DNA of 64,000 bases, taken from the NCBI GenBank assembly GCA_025917655.1, contig CP084611.1:1302001-1366000 (forward strand), in the 5' to 3' direction. Below are positions 20,887-39,000 of the stretch, in pieces. The notes below the pieces were generated by a model. The model was not told the DNA's origin. It did not search any database and was given only the letters and a program-made list of their open reading frames with translations. Every line of letters starts with the position of its first letter. The first letter of the stretch is position 1. The position numbers and the translations under genes were made by a program. The DNA comes from Chlorella sorokiniana (Eukaryota; Chlorophyta; Trebouxiophyceae; Chlorellales; Chlorellaceae).

Positions 20887-22741
20887 TCAAACTGCTTGGC
20901 GTGCTGCCAGCATTGCCGCATTTTGATACAACTGCTGCAGCTGGGCCAGCCCCGCAGCCGCAGAGGGGCCCATGGGTGGGGCAATCTGGGGCGCCAGCGA
21001 GCCGCCGCCCCCGGCAGCTGCTGCAGTCATCACCGCCAGCAGCTGGGAGGCCAGGTTGGGGTCGGCGCCATGCTGCTCTGCAGCGGCACGCAGCGCAGCG
21101 GTGGCTGCGGCCACCATGCCCAGCGGCGGCGTAGGGGGCTGCGCCATGTGGAGCGGCGTCGCCGCCACCGCCAGGGCCGGGTGCGCAACCAGCTCCTGCG
21201 CAGCGTGCTGGAAGCCGCGCAGTTCCTGCTGCAGCGCCATCCCCTGCTGCAAATGCTGCTGCACAGCGGAGCGCAGGCTGGCCTGCTGGCGCGCCAGGGC
21301 GTCGAGGCGCGCGTGCAGCTCGGCGCCAGCGCCCGCCCAGCCGGGCTGCTGCGGCAGCGTCGCCAGCTGCTCCTCCACCGGCGCCAGCCCCACCGCCTGC
21401 TCCTGCAGAGCGCTGCGCTCCGCGGCCAGCTCCTCATGCTGAGCGCACGCCAGCTCAGCCAGGGCATGCAGCTTGTCCAGGGCCCCAGTCTGCTCCTCGG
21501 GCTCCAGCTGCGGCGGGACAGGTGGCGGCGCGCGAGTGCAGCAGGCGCAACCGCCGGCTCCGGCTTGGGCACGGGCATGGGCGGCGGAAAGACGGTGGAG
21601 GCAGACAAAGCCTTCAGGTAGTGTTGGAAGGGCTCGGCCGGGGCGGCCGGGGGCAGCCGCAGGGGCGACCACAGGGAGGGGGCAGGTGCGGCGATGGGCG
21701 TCGGCGCTGCCTCCACAACCACAGTCGGCTGCGGCGCCGGCTCGGGCCACGGGGCAGCGGCAGGCTCGCCGCCGCTGACAGCCGTGGAGGCTGCACGCGC
21801 GCGCTGGCGGCGGGCGCGCCGTCGCTGTCGCTGGAGTTGTTGATGCTCACAGGGCGGCTCGCCTGCTGCACGACGGGCGCCTGCTGCTGCGCCTGCAGCG
21901 GTGGCTGCTGCGCCTGCGGCGGTTGGAAGTTCTGGTGGCGGCGCCCAGCACTGGGCGGGTTGCGCGTGCTGTGCGGCACAAACGTCACGCCCTCCTGCTG
22001 CCGGTACTTTTGCAGGTGGCTGCGCGCAGGGTGGGGCAACGAGAGAGTGGCGGGATTTCGAGGCAGGACGGCATCGATTATGTGCACCGGAAGATGGTGT
22101 AGGCATGGAGGAGGGGTTGGAAGAGGGTGGCTTTGCTGTCCCAGCTCAGCAATGCCCCCTGGTCCGCACGCTGCGCACCTCTTGACGTGGGCCAGCGTGA
22201 GCCCGGGCACGTTCATCTTGGTGACAATGTCCTTTGGCTGCATGTGGAAGGGCGCTTTAATGAGCAGCTTGAAGCCAGCGGCAGCACACAGGAACCAGAA
22301 ATGCACAAGATTCGGGCAGGTGGGTGGGGAGCGAGCGGCGGCGCACCTTGGCAAAAGGCGAGCCGCCCAGCTCGGCGACGGCCTGGCAGAAGCGTTGGTG
22401 CAGCTGGGGTGACCAGCGCAGGCGCTCCTTGCTGTCGATGGTGACCCGCAGCGGCTCCTCCTCCAGGGGCTGGGCCGCCTTGGCGCCAGCCGGCGGTGCT
22501 GATGCAGAATCGGCGGCGGCTGTGCCGACGCGGGCCGTGCCAGGGGCGGCCTCAGCCGCTGGAGCCGTCGCATTGTCGGTTGGCGTGGCGTGAATCTCCT
22601 CATGTTGCCCCGCTTGCTCCCCAGCCTTAGCAGGCCGGTCGCGCGGCTCCACTACGGCCAGCTCGTCTGTGGAGGCGCTGCTCTGCCGCTCGCTGGGTGG
22701 TGGTGCCCCGCCGGCAGGGGGTCAACCTTGCTTCCCGCCAT
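20887..22741 (-). CDS. GARP/Myb SHLQKYR-class transcription factor
   Basis: This is a single-repeat Myb-like DNA-binding protein of the GARP (G2-like/PHR) class. The start at 22741 gives MAGSKVDPLPAG, and one base added in the next G run gives SERQSSASTDELAVVEPRD. The GARP domain is spread over three exons: SKERLRWSPQLHQRFCQAV, AELGGSPFAK (about 22345-22430); PKDIVTKMNVPGLTLAHVK (about 22190-22245); SHLQKYRQQ (about 22000-22025). The spliced order matches PHR1-like factors (LGG..A.PK.I...MNVPGLT..HVKSHLQKYR). A Gln/Pro-rich stretch follows, then FQHYLKALSASTVFPPPMP and a long Ala/Gln coiled coil from LEPEEQTGALDKLHALAELA (about 21500) to about 21200. The Myb-CC motif LHEQLE is not seen. PHR-type roles (phosphate stress) are therefore not assured. 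Two further frame slips lie in the low-complexity middle. Confidence 0.85.
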
Positions 22742-23492
22742 TCCTGGAAGAACCCAGGGCCAAGAGGTTTCAAGGCGCGGGCACCGCAGGTGGGGCTGCC
22801 GAAACACTCGCATGTGCACCAGCAGGTCCTGAACTGAAGGTAGCACCCAGAAGCTTGGTTCAGGTGGGGCGGCGCACCTGGCTCCTCCTGCTGCTCCACA
22901 ACCACCACTGGCTCACCGGGAGGCGTTTGCGCCCCCGCATAGCCATGCAGCGAGTCAAGACGGAAAAGGTGCGTTCACACGGTGAGGCTGCCCTTGGCGC
23001 GTTTTCGAGGGTCCCCGCGGCGGAAAATCGTCACACTTTGGAGTGGAAATGCTGGAACGGGGCGAATACGGGCCGGCGTGGGTGGTTTACAGGCGCCCAG
23101 CGCTGTTGGAGACTGCCTGCAGCACTCTCCGCAGCGGTGAATCAAGGCTGTCTTGAGGAACAAAGTGACAGAGGGGGCAACTCCTGGCGGTGTAAGCTGC
23201 CACGCATGAAGATTCGCCCTGATGTTCGGCCGTGCACAGCAAACCAAACCATGCGCTGATCGCCTGCAGAGAAAAGAACCCGACAGGTGCAAACCGCAAA
23301 ATTTGAGGCCATCACAAGAGCATGCGCAGCCTTGGGGGAGGGCTGTTTGCCTTACATGCGGAGTGACGCCAACCCTCACCGCTCGACCGCCGCTCCACGC
23401 AAGAGCCTTGTGGCCACAGCCTAGAAGAAGCTGAGAAATCTTTTCCCAACAGACATGTAAAAGGAATCAAGAGGAATGAGCCACATGAAAAA
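22742..23492. promoter_or_regulatory. Intergenic, upstream of GARP factor and downstream of DENN gene
   Basis: About 750 bases. It holds the promoter of the minus-strand GARP gene and the 3' UTR of the minus-strand DENN gene. ORFs here are short and unrecognised. An extra upstream exon of the GARP gene near 22850 is possible but unsupported. Confidence 0.35.
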
Positions 23493-25274
23493 TCAGGAGA
23501 AATGAGCAAGTGCAGACGGGGTGCAGGCTGGTTCAACGGGGCGAGAGGAAGAGGGTAGCGAGCTCCGGGCGGGTGGTTGCACGCCATTCATGACGAGCGC
23601 GCCAGAGCCCAGGGGTCCATCCCCGGAGACTGGCCAGGCAGACGACCACTCCCCAAAGGAAGACGTTGTGGACAGGGTGCGGCGTCCGCCAGAGCGCTGC
23701 GCAGCGAGGGGCGGCGCCGGGTCGCGGAAGGGGTTGGCCCTTCCCAGGCTGCTTGCCGAGCTGATGTGGCGATGGGCGGGCATGCTCTCCGCCACCTGCA
23801 CCGCAGCTGCCACCGCAACGTCGGCAAACGCGTCAGGCTTCACATGCAGGCCCGCCACGGTGGATCCGCTGCCGCTGCCGCTGCCGCGGCGTGGCGTGGC
23901 GCTGCTGACGCCGCCGCTGGAACGCCGGCTGGCCTCTGCGTTCAGGCTGGCCAGATGGTGCACCACATCCATGCCCTGGCCCAGGGGGCTGTGTGCGGTG
24001 TGGCGGCACACTGGGGGCAGGGGCACGGACATGGGGCCCCAGCCAGCCGACACGCCGTCGATTTGAAGGGGGTGGCCTTCAGCGGCGCCTGCTGGTGCTG
24101 CTGCACGCGCCCCTGCAGCTTGTGAGCCGCCTGCTGCTCCTCCCGCTGCCGCTGCAGGCTCAAGCTTGCAGGAAGCGGGGGCTGCCGCAGGAGGAGCCGG
24201 CGCGGCCTGATGAGCCTGCCTAGATGACTGCTGCTGCTGCGCGTGCAGGGGTGGCTGGGAGGCGTGCTGCCGCAGCAGGCCTGCGTCTGGCGGGGGCAGG
24301 CTGCTGCTGGAGCCCCCAAGAGCCGAGCCGGACATGGCCAGGCCCAGGGGGCCCACGCTGGCGTCCAGCAGGGATGCGCCAACACCGCTGCCTCCCCCGC
24401 TGGCGATGCTGCGCTCGCGCGTGACAGCCACCGCGTCCTGCTGGGGCAAAGCTGCGGCCAGCGTCTCCTCAAAGGTCGCCCACCCTGGGTTGCTCACGCT
24501 GCTGCAGTGTGCGCCAAGCGCAGCCGGGGCCCAGGCCGCAGCTGCTGCTGCGGTCGCGTCGGGAACAGCTGCTGCGGCCGGGCCGAAGGCGCGTCCTGCC
24601 AGCGCTGCTGCGGCCTCGCTGCATCCAGGCTGGGGCTGAGCAGGTCGATCAGAGATGCATGCGTGGCAGGAGCAGCCGGATTCGCTACCATCAACAGCGG
24701 GCGGCTTCCCGACGGCGCTGCCGCCCGCCGCCCCCTTGCTGTCCAGCGCTGCTGCGTGGCTGCTGGGCGGGCTGATGCTCATTTGGGCCAGCGGGCCCAG
24801 CACGCTGCTGTGCGGGCTGAGGCTGCCCAGGCCCATGAAGCTGGCGCCGGCCGTGGCGGCAGCACTCAGCTCCCCCGCATCGCCGCCTCCCAGCCGGCTG
24901 GCGCCCGCCGTCTGCGCCCCGCCGCGGGCTCCCGGGTGCGTCGGGATACCGCCGTGCAGCATGCCGAAGGACCGGCTCGCCCCAAACGCCTTCTCCAGCG
25001 GGCCGGGGCCGTTGCGTGCAGAGGCCTGCCGGCCGGCATGCGGCACCTCCAGCGTCGCGCTGGTCCCCTCCGACACCACCGAGCTGGCGTCGTCGTCGTC
25101 GTCCGCGCCGAAAAACATGTCGGGCGCAGCTGCTCCAGCGACGGCTGCACGCCGCCGTTGAGCACCGCCAGGTTGGCAGACACCCTGTAGGGGCAAGCGG
25201 GGGGCACGGTCGGGGAGGGGGAGGGGGGAAACCTGCTGAGAGCATGCAACAGAGTGTGGTGGTGGTGGTGGTGG

Positions 25275-25320
<46 letters not shown>

Positions 25321-28300
25321 GGCAACATTTGCTGAGGGGGCATGCAGGGGGCAGGGAGGCGACCCCAAACTGCAGCGATCGTCCCCTTGCTGTGCACCAC
25401 GCGAAGCACGGGTCCGGCACGAGCGTGCGCCCACCTGTGCAGGCCACCCAGGTTGGTGAAGCTGCCGGAGCGGCTGCCAGGCCGGCTGCCGCTGACGCTG
25501 TTGCTGCGGCTGTGCGCCACCACGGCCGCGGCTCCGATGGCAGGGCTGATGCGCGAGAGGCCGGCGGGGCCGGGGCTCAGCCTGGCCACGCTGGGCACGC
25601 TGGTCGCGCGCCTACAGGCAGGGTGAGGCAGGCCATCTTGCCATGGCGTTTACGGCAAGCCCATCTGTGTTGAGGCCCCAACGATGCGCCGACAGACAGA
25701 CGTGGTCAGGCTGCACTGAGGTTGATCACGGAGGATGAAGCCCCGCACAAGCGACTGTGTGCCTCCTGCCCCTCGCCTCTCCCCCTTCCCCTCTGCCCCG
25801 CTCACCCCGCCACGTGCACCTCCTCCTGCTGGCTGGTGCCCAGGCGCTGTATGGAGGCCACCAGGTTGCCGCCGCCCTGCTTCACCACGCTGCCCGCCTT
25901 GCGCAGCAGGCTGCCGAGGCGGCCCTTCTGCGCAGCGGCGCTGCTGCCCCCACGCCCGGGATGCCCAGCCGGATGCTGGCCCGCGTGTTGCGCTCCGTCA
26001 CCTGCACAGCCACCAGCAGCCCTGGCATCATGCAGCAGCGGCGCAACACGCCAGCACGCAGCGAAAAACATGTAGCACCAACCAGTGGTGCCTCTGGCCC
26101 GCCGGGCGTTCAGGGGTCCGCGCAGCAGCGTCCTGACAAGAGCCTGGCGCGCACGGCTGCCGCCGCTGAGCCCCCGCTCTGGCCCACCTTGAGCTCAAAG
26201 GGGTCCTCGGTGACGTAACCCTCCGAGGCCAGCTTCAGCCGCTCCGTCACAAACACCTCCAGCATCTGGGAGTTGCGGAAGGCTGCCAGGAACGCGGCCA
26301 GCTTGTCCTTGCGCTTGTGCGCCGCGATGAAGGCAGCCTGGTCAAAGACGTAGCCATGCGCGCTGCAGGGGAGTTGCGGGGGGAGGGTGTTTGAGAGCAA
26401 AGCTTGACGGGCATTGACAGAAAGGGCAGGTGAGTGAGGGGAACTGCAGAGCCAGGCGTGCATGGGTGGCACCGACAGGCTGGCAGCGCCGCGCAGCAGC
26501 TTCTCAGCGGGCGGCGCACCGGGGTTGTCCTCGGCGCCGCCCCTGCTGCTCGTCTGGCTGCTGTGGCTGCTGGGCACGGCGCGGTCCAGCCCCAGCGCCA
26601 GCGCCGCGGGCGTCACGTCCTCGTCCGGCCGCACAAACTGGCGGTAGCGGCCCACCAGGCGCAGGAAGAAATCCTGGGGGGGGTCAGGAGTGAGGAGCGG
26701 TTCCGCTGGGGCGGTGGCATTGCTGCTGCACGCTTGCTTCATGCAATCAGGAACCTGCCCGGGACCGTGGGCGGGCGTGGCGGCCACGCCTCAGCGCAGC
26801 CTGCCGCGGCGCGTGCCACGCAGCTGCACGGCATGCGAGGGATGCCCCCGCAGCCGGCGCCGCCCACACATCCTCGGAGGAGACCCAGCAACACAGCGGG
26901 GGCGTGTGCGCGCAGCGCGCACCTGCACCAGCTCTGTGCACTTGGGGGTGGAGTCGAACTCGGTGGGACTGCGCATGTGCTCCCGCACCACCTCAAACAC
27001 GTCCTCCAGCTCGCGCGTGGGGCAGCAGGCGCGCGTCGTCCCCGGGCGACCCCAGCGCGGGGCTCACCGACCCCAGCGTGTCCAGGTCAATCACAACCAC
27101 CTCCTCCAGGGGGAGCCCCGCAGCAGCGGCAGGCAGTCGGCCTGCACGCCCGCAAGGTACGGCATCGGCGCCGCCAGGTAGTCCTGCGGCGGGGGCAAGA
27201 CCGAGGGGCCTGGCAAGGCTCAGGCTCAGGCTCAGGCTCAGGCTGCGTGTCGCGGGAGCCGCAGCCGCGAGCGGCATGCCCGGCAGAGGGCGGCAGCCAG
27301 CCCCACCTTGAGCGCCAGCGGCAGCAGCGGCAGGTAGATGTGCTGCCAGCGGAAGGGGTAGAGCAGCGCGTTGGCGGCGTGCACCGCGGCCGACACCGTC
27401 TCCGCGTCGCGCGCCACCAGGATGACGCGGCGCTCCAGCAGCAGCGAGGCCACCAGGCTGACGGCCTGGCGGGGCGTGAGGAACCAGAGCAGGCGCGCCA
27501 GCGACACGCCCGCGTTGGCGGTGCTGTTTCCCAGGCTGGGGGCACCTGCGGGCGGCGGGCGGCCGGTGGCGGGCAGCGGTCGGCATCCTCAGCCCCGCCA
27601 GCTGGCAGGCAGGCAATCCGTAAAGACAGGCAGCCGTCGCGCAGGCCTCAGCCGCCCCTCTGCAAGCGCCCCAGCGGGCTGAGCTGCTGCCGCACCCCGT
27701 CCCGCCCGCCCCCACCTCACCTCCAGCTCGATGAAGTCGGGCGCCAGGCCCAGCAGCAGGTCCCCCTTGGACCCTCCCCCAGAGCACGGCGCATGCGGTC
27801 GACAACGATGGGCGCGCCCGAGTAGGGCAGCGGCACGCGCAGCACGGCGCCCAGCGGCGGCTGCGCGGGGCCCGCGGCCGCCACCAGGCGCGGCAGGCTG
27901 GCCATGAAGAGGGCGGCGGGGGCGTCGGGGGCAGGCGCTCCAGGGCGGCGTGGGGCGCCAGCAGCTGGTCAACCACCTCCAGCACCTTGCTGAAGAAGGG
28001 GCCCCAGCAGTGCTGCGACAGGATGCACAGCACCTGCGGGAAGCGCTTGTGCTCCACGGGCGCGGCGCCCTTGGGGGCGCGCGCGCCGCCCGCCGCGGGC
28101 GGTGCGTGGTGTCGTGCGCCTTGCGGCAGAAGCCGTGCAGCCGCTGGCCGTCGCCGCCGGTGAGGGTGAAGGAGAACTCGCAGGTGACCAGGTAGGGGCT
28201 GGGCTTCACCGCATCCACACCCAGCGGCCAGCAGAAGGGCAGCAGGTTGTCGGGGGCCGGCACCGCCACGCCGCGAGCCCCAGGCGGCTCAAAGCGGCAG

Positions 28301-28463
28301 AAGAGCGCACCGCGCTGGCCCGACACGCCGCCGCCCCCTGCACTATGCGCGCAACGAAGAAGGCCTCGAACAGTCCGTGTGCCATGTCGCAGATGCCAGT
28401 GCGTAAAGAGGGCGGAATGGCGGAGGAATAGGAGTTGGGGGCTCCTGCTGGCCCGCCGAACAA
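23493..28463 (-). CDS. DENN domain protein, putative Rab GEF, with long low-complexity tail
   Basis: DENN proteins usually activate Rab GTPases in membrane traffic. The start at 28463 gives MFGGPAGAPNSYSSAIPPSL. The uDENN part has LLPFCWPLGVDAVKPSPYLV, TCEFSFTLTGGDGQRLHGFC (about 28130-28230) and RFPQVLCILSQHCWGPFFSK (about 27990-28050). The cDENN core has LARLLWFLTPRQAVSLVASL, LLERRVILVARDAETVSAAV, HAANALLYPFRWQHIYLPLL (about 27310-27500) and VVVIDLDTLGS (about 27075). The dDENN part has DFFLRLVGRYRQFVRP (about 26640), FDQAAFIAAHKRKDKLAAFL and FRNSQMLEVFVTERL (about 26230-26350). After KGRLGSLLRKAGSVVKQ (about 25900), the last third (25600-23493) is Ser/Ala/Gly/Gln-rich, with an acidic run (DMFFGADDDDD), no domain, and an NPFRDP motif near the end. 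More than ten introns are needed. Frame slips are seen near 27780 and 25120. It is closest in layout to plant AEX-3-type DENN proteins. Confidence 0.85.
25279..25314. repeat. (GT)n microsatellite in a DENN intron
   Basis: A pure run of about 18 GT dinucleotides, just before the exon that starts VSANLAVLNGG. On the coding strand it reads (CA)n. It sits wholly within the intron. Confidence 0.95.
27216..27246. repeat. CAGGCT hexamer repeat in the DENN gene
   Basis: About five copies of CAGGCT lie between two cDENN exons, in intronic sequence of the minus-strand gene. Confidence 0.85.
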
Positions 28464-28777
28464 GGCGTTACGACGCCATTTCTGCGCCTCCCTGCTTTAC
28501 CGTGAAGTATAGGACTGGTAAGGGACAGAGGAGCCAGTGCCTTCCCCTCGGATCACCGACCGTGAGCTCTGCCGTGTGCAAACGTGTACTGTGAGACGAA
28601 AGAGGCGGCCTCCTCCTTCCGGACCCATTGCCGAATGATTGTTCCCGCAATGTACTCATGCGTTCGATCATTGTTCTTTGCACTCCCGCGAGACTCCTAG
28701 GATCACTGTCGGCAGGCTGCCTGGGCGCCTGGAGCAGAAGCCAGCCTCGCATCAAGTCTTACAGGGACTTGGATTGA
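28464..28777. promoter_or_regulatory. Divergent promoter region, DENN and RCC1-HECT genes
   Basis: Only 314 bases separate the two start codons, so the promoters must overlap or be shared. Composition falls towards AT in 28480-28700. No core motif is clear enough to name. Confidence 0.5.
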
Positions 28778-35051
<6,274 letters not shown>

Positions 35052-36070
35052 CACCGCCTGCTCCCAGCCTCCCTGCTTCCCTTGCCTAGCTGACTTGCAA
35101 AAAGTGAACTGAATCGTCACGACCCTGAACTGCTGCATTGATTCACATATCGTTGTGGCATCGGCTGTCAAAGCATGTACAGGTGCCTGTTTGGTTTTCT
35201 GCACGCTGAGCACCAGAAAAAGCAACAAGCACTCCTAAAAGAAACAGTTAATGGCAGTGTGCAACTACTAGAGCGAACTAAATGGCGCCACAATGTGCAG
35301 GCATATTATTCAATCACCCTACATGAAGCAAGGGCTACGGCACTTGCTCGATTGTGTCTTCCGCTGAAGGCGGCGGCAGCTCTGCCGTCGGCTGTGCTGG
35401 AGGCGCTGGCTGCTGAACTGCGCTGGGGTGACGATGCTGCGCGCTGCTGTCCATGTCCCGCGCTGCACGGTCTTTGAACTTTGCTTCACGTGCGGCTGCC
35501 TTCTCCCGCCTCTCACGCTCTTGTTCCTCGTTTCGCTTGCTGCCATGACTTGGGCGCAGCTTTTGCGCGAAAGAAAATCGATGATCGCTCCATGCCCCAT
35601 CTCGAATATCGGTATGCGGGCAAGTTTTTCGTTCGGTCGGTTGTGGGTCGGTATCCGCGGCCCGGGCACGCCTTCTTTTGCTGGCGCTGCTGCGAAGTTG
35701 GAGATTTCACAGCCAAATGCAGTGCATACAGGGTGATGCATGTTCCCGCAAGCGACCGCATCTGCTGCAGCATGCTGTCGGGCCCAGCTGGCGCCTGTTC
35801 CCTCCTCCTCCTGCCTTCAGCCTCTTTGAGGTCCAGCTAATAAGTGAGGAAGACATTTACAAGAAATTGCAAAGGTTTGGAAGGGCTGACAATGCAAGCT
35901 CGCCGTCACAACGTGTCGTAGTCAGAGGTGCGTCACGCAACACGCTGCGCCAGGTGAATGGTGGCCAGTTGGATGGCTTCCGCCGAAGCCGCCTGGGGCA
36001 TGGACCGCAGCCCCACCGCCAGCTGCACAGCACGGAACGCGCAGCAAGAAGGATGAGGCGGCAACGTCAC
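35052..36070. other. Convergent intergenic region of 1 kb
   Basis: It lies between the stops of the HECT and NUP98-NUP96 genes. Composition is more balanced than in the exons. Both 3' UTRs should lie here. The only coding-like signal is a minus-strand stretch at 35335-35700, listed separately. Confidence 0.4.
35335..35700 (-). CDS. Possible terminal exon of an unidentified gene
   Basis: One minus-strand frame without an ATG stays open for about 120 codons and ends at 35335. It reads charged, coding-like sequence: KRRRARAADTDPQPTERKTC, RFSFAQKLRPSHGSKRNEEQ, ERERREKAAAREAKFKDRAA, then a Pro/Gln-rich tail. A plausible acceptor lies at about 35693. I could not find a 5' exon with a start, and I do not recognise the sequence. 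It may be a small gene, an old fragment, or chance. Confidence 0.25.
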   Translation of the reverse strand, partial: QLRSSASKRRRARAADTDPQPTERKTCPHTDIRDGAWSDHRFSFAQKLRPSHGSKRNEEQERERREKAAAREAKFKDRAARDMDSSAQHRHPSAVQQPAPPAQPTAELPPPSAEDTIEQVP

Positions 36071-39000
36071 TCAGCCGCCATCGTTCAGGAATGCACCAGC
36101 GGGGCTGCTGTGGTAGGCCGGCTTCCGCGGCGCAGGACCCAGCCAAATGAAGGATGAGCCATGCGATGTGACGCAGCAGCTCACCCGGTCTTGCTGCGGG
36201 AGCGGCAGCAGGTGCGTGCCGTCGCTGTCGCTGAGCACCCACTTGCTGAGCTCCGCGCTCATGCGGGCGTACGCCGCCTGCTGCACCGCGCCGCCCTGCC
36301 GCGCGGCGCCCTCCCCGCCGCCCAGGCCCCACCGCGCCGCCGCCTCCTGAAGCATGGCCGCCAGGCGCGCCGCCGCCTCCTGCCGCTCCTCAAACGTCAG
36401 CTCCGCGCCCTCGTGCTGCGCCTGCTGCGCCTGCCCCGTGCGCCGCCCCAGCGAGGCGTGCAGGTCGCGCAGGAAGAGGCAGGCGGAGTAGCAGCCGCCG
36501 CCCGGCCTCCCACGCGCCCGAGCCGCCCGCCGCATCCACCTCCCCGGCGTGGGGCTCCAGCCGCTGCAGCACCTGCGACAGGCGGGCGGTGGCCCCCGCC
36601 AGCAGCCAGCGAGGGGGCCACCACGCCGCACAGCAACGAGTGTGCCGCCGGCCAGTCCGCCGCCGCCAGCAGCTCATCCAGGCGGCCTGCGAGCGGGGAG
36701 GCGGGACGAAGGTTGGTGTGGGGGCGGCGGGGATGGTGGTGCTGGTGCGGAGGTACCTGCCAGCAAAAGAAGGCAAGGACAAAGGAGGCAGGAGCGCTCG
36801 TGCGCCCTAGCAAAGGTGCGAACGGCTGTGGCTGCGTGAGGCGACATCGGTACGCGTGGCCTTTACCCCACCCCTAAACGCGGCGCCGCCCCACCCGCGT
36901 CGTCCTGGCAGTAGCGCCTCCACAGCGCCTGCGCCTGGGCCAGCCAGGCGTGTGGCAGGCGCAGGGTGTTGCGCAGGAAGGCGGCCACCTCCTCGTCCTC
37001 GCACCACTCGTCGGCGTGGTCCTGCAGCAGGCGGCGCACCACCTGCGGGGGGGTCCAGCAGCGTTCCGTCTGTTTGCACAGGCTGTGTGGCGGGGCGGGA
37101 CGAGAGTGTGCTTGCTGCACAGACTCACAGGTGGAGCAGCTGCGGGCAGGTGGCGGGGCCAGGCAGGCAGGGCAGGGCAGGGCAGGGGCCCCGCTACAGG
37201 GCCAGGCAGGGCCGCAGTGATCACCCTGGAGCGCTCAGCGGGGTCGGGCAGGTGCAGGGCTGCATACACCGCCCAGTGGGAGAGGCCGCCGGTGAGCTCC
37301 AGCTGGGAGATGAAGCCCATGCGGGTCAGGGCAGCTGGCGGGGTGGGGGGTGGGGGAGGGAGGGGAAGGTGTGTAGAGGGCGTGTCAGGCATGGATTGGG
37401 CGGCTCTCACAGCCCAATGCAGCAGATGCCGCCACAACCGAGCATCAGAAGCAGCGCGAGCGGCGCTCGGGCGGGGCCCAGCAGCAGGCGGGGGCGCCCA
37501 CCGGCAGGCAGGTCGTCGGCGCCGGCGGGCAGCACGTCCAGCGCGCCCAGCAGGCACAGCAGGTGCCAGCAGAAGGCGTGGTCCAGGGGGTCGGGGCTGA
37601 CGCCAGACGCCCTGCGCGGCGGCAGGCAGGGGCGCAGCCTTGACCCAACCGTGGACGCGGCTGGCAAACAAAGCGGCGGCTGGAACTGGCGGGGCAGCCG
37701 GGGGCAGCAGGCGGCGGCGGCGGCTACTTCTGCCGCGCTCTCACCGCAGCAGGCGGGCCAGCAGGGGCTGCAGCGCGGCGGGGCTGGCGGCGGCCTCGGG
37801 GTCTGCCGCCACGGCGTGCAGGCGCAGCAGCTCAAACGCGACGTCAAAGGCGCCGCCGGCCGCGGGGCTGCTGCTGCCGCCGTCGCTGCCGGCCTCCGCG
37901 TACAGGGGCAGCGGGGCGGCGCTGCCCCCGCCTCCACAGCCGCGGTGTATGCGGCCAGGGCGTCTGGCAGGGTGGCGGTGGGGGGCAGCCGTACCAGAGG
38001 TGCAGGCCGAGGGCGCGGCGCCAGTCCAGGCCCAGGGCGGGCGTGACGTCGTCCACCCGCCCCGCCAGCAGCGCGTAGACGCGCCGCATGCCGCGCCCGA
38101 TGTGCCGCTCGCACCCGCTCTCCTCCCACACCCGCAGCTGCTCCGCCAGCTCGGGGCGCGCCCGCCCCCGCGCCCCCGCCGTCGCCAGCAGCGTCGCCAG
38201 GCGCGGGTTGCCGCTGGCGGCGGCCAGCGCGGCGGCCGCCGCCAGCTGGTGCCCGCTCAGCAGGGCCAGCAAGTGCGCCGCCAGCGCGTCGGAGGAGGCG
38301 GAGGGCGGCGCGGGGCGGGGGCAGAGCGCAGCGCTGCCTCCACCAGGGGCCGGGCGCGGTCGCGCAGCCAGTGGCTGCAGCAGCGCGGGTTGGAAGGGGC
38401 GGATGTGATGAAGGCACGCGGGTGGGTGGATGCATGGATGGATGGATGGATGGTGCAGCGCAGCAGGCTGGGTTGCTGGGGGCGCAGCAGCCACGCAGCC
38501 CCGGCCTGCCAAAGCGGCGGCAGGCGGCGCAGCAGGGGCGCCCGTGAGCGGTGGGGCGACATCGCTCAGCGCGGCTGCACAGCGCGCTTCTTCCCCACGC
38601 ACCTGAGCAGCGCGCGGCGCTTGAAGGCAGCCAGGCGGTCGAGGCGCGGCTCGTCGGCGGCCATGGCCCCACCGCCGCTGCCACCCTCGCTGCTGCCGCC
38701 GCCGCCGTTGCCGTCAGCCACGCCGCCGCCGCCGCCGGGGGCCTCCCCTGGGATGGCTGAGAAGAGTGCGTGGAGCAGCTCCCAGGTGGAGGCCTGGTGG
38801 CGCAGGGAGGTGCGCTCAGCGCCCTGGGCCTGCGAGGAGGCGTGCGGGTGTGGGTGTGGGGATGGTGGGGGTCCTGCCAGAGTGCATGCCTGGCAGCTGG
38901 ACAGAGGCAGGGGTGCTGGCAGCAGCGCGAGCCGCAGCAGCCAGCGGGCCCACCTGGGCGGCAGCCTCGGCGCAGAGGTCGATGTAGCGGCGCGTGAGGC

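Noticed and set aside
25279-25314. (GT)n run considered as telomere-like or Z-DNA regulatory element
   Set aside because: Green algal telomeres are TTTAGGG or TTTTAGGG. This is a plain intronic microsatellite.
26434-27825. 463-codon plus-strand ORF
   Set aside because: Antisense to DENN exons; no domain and no splice logic.
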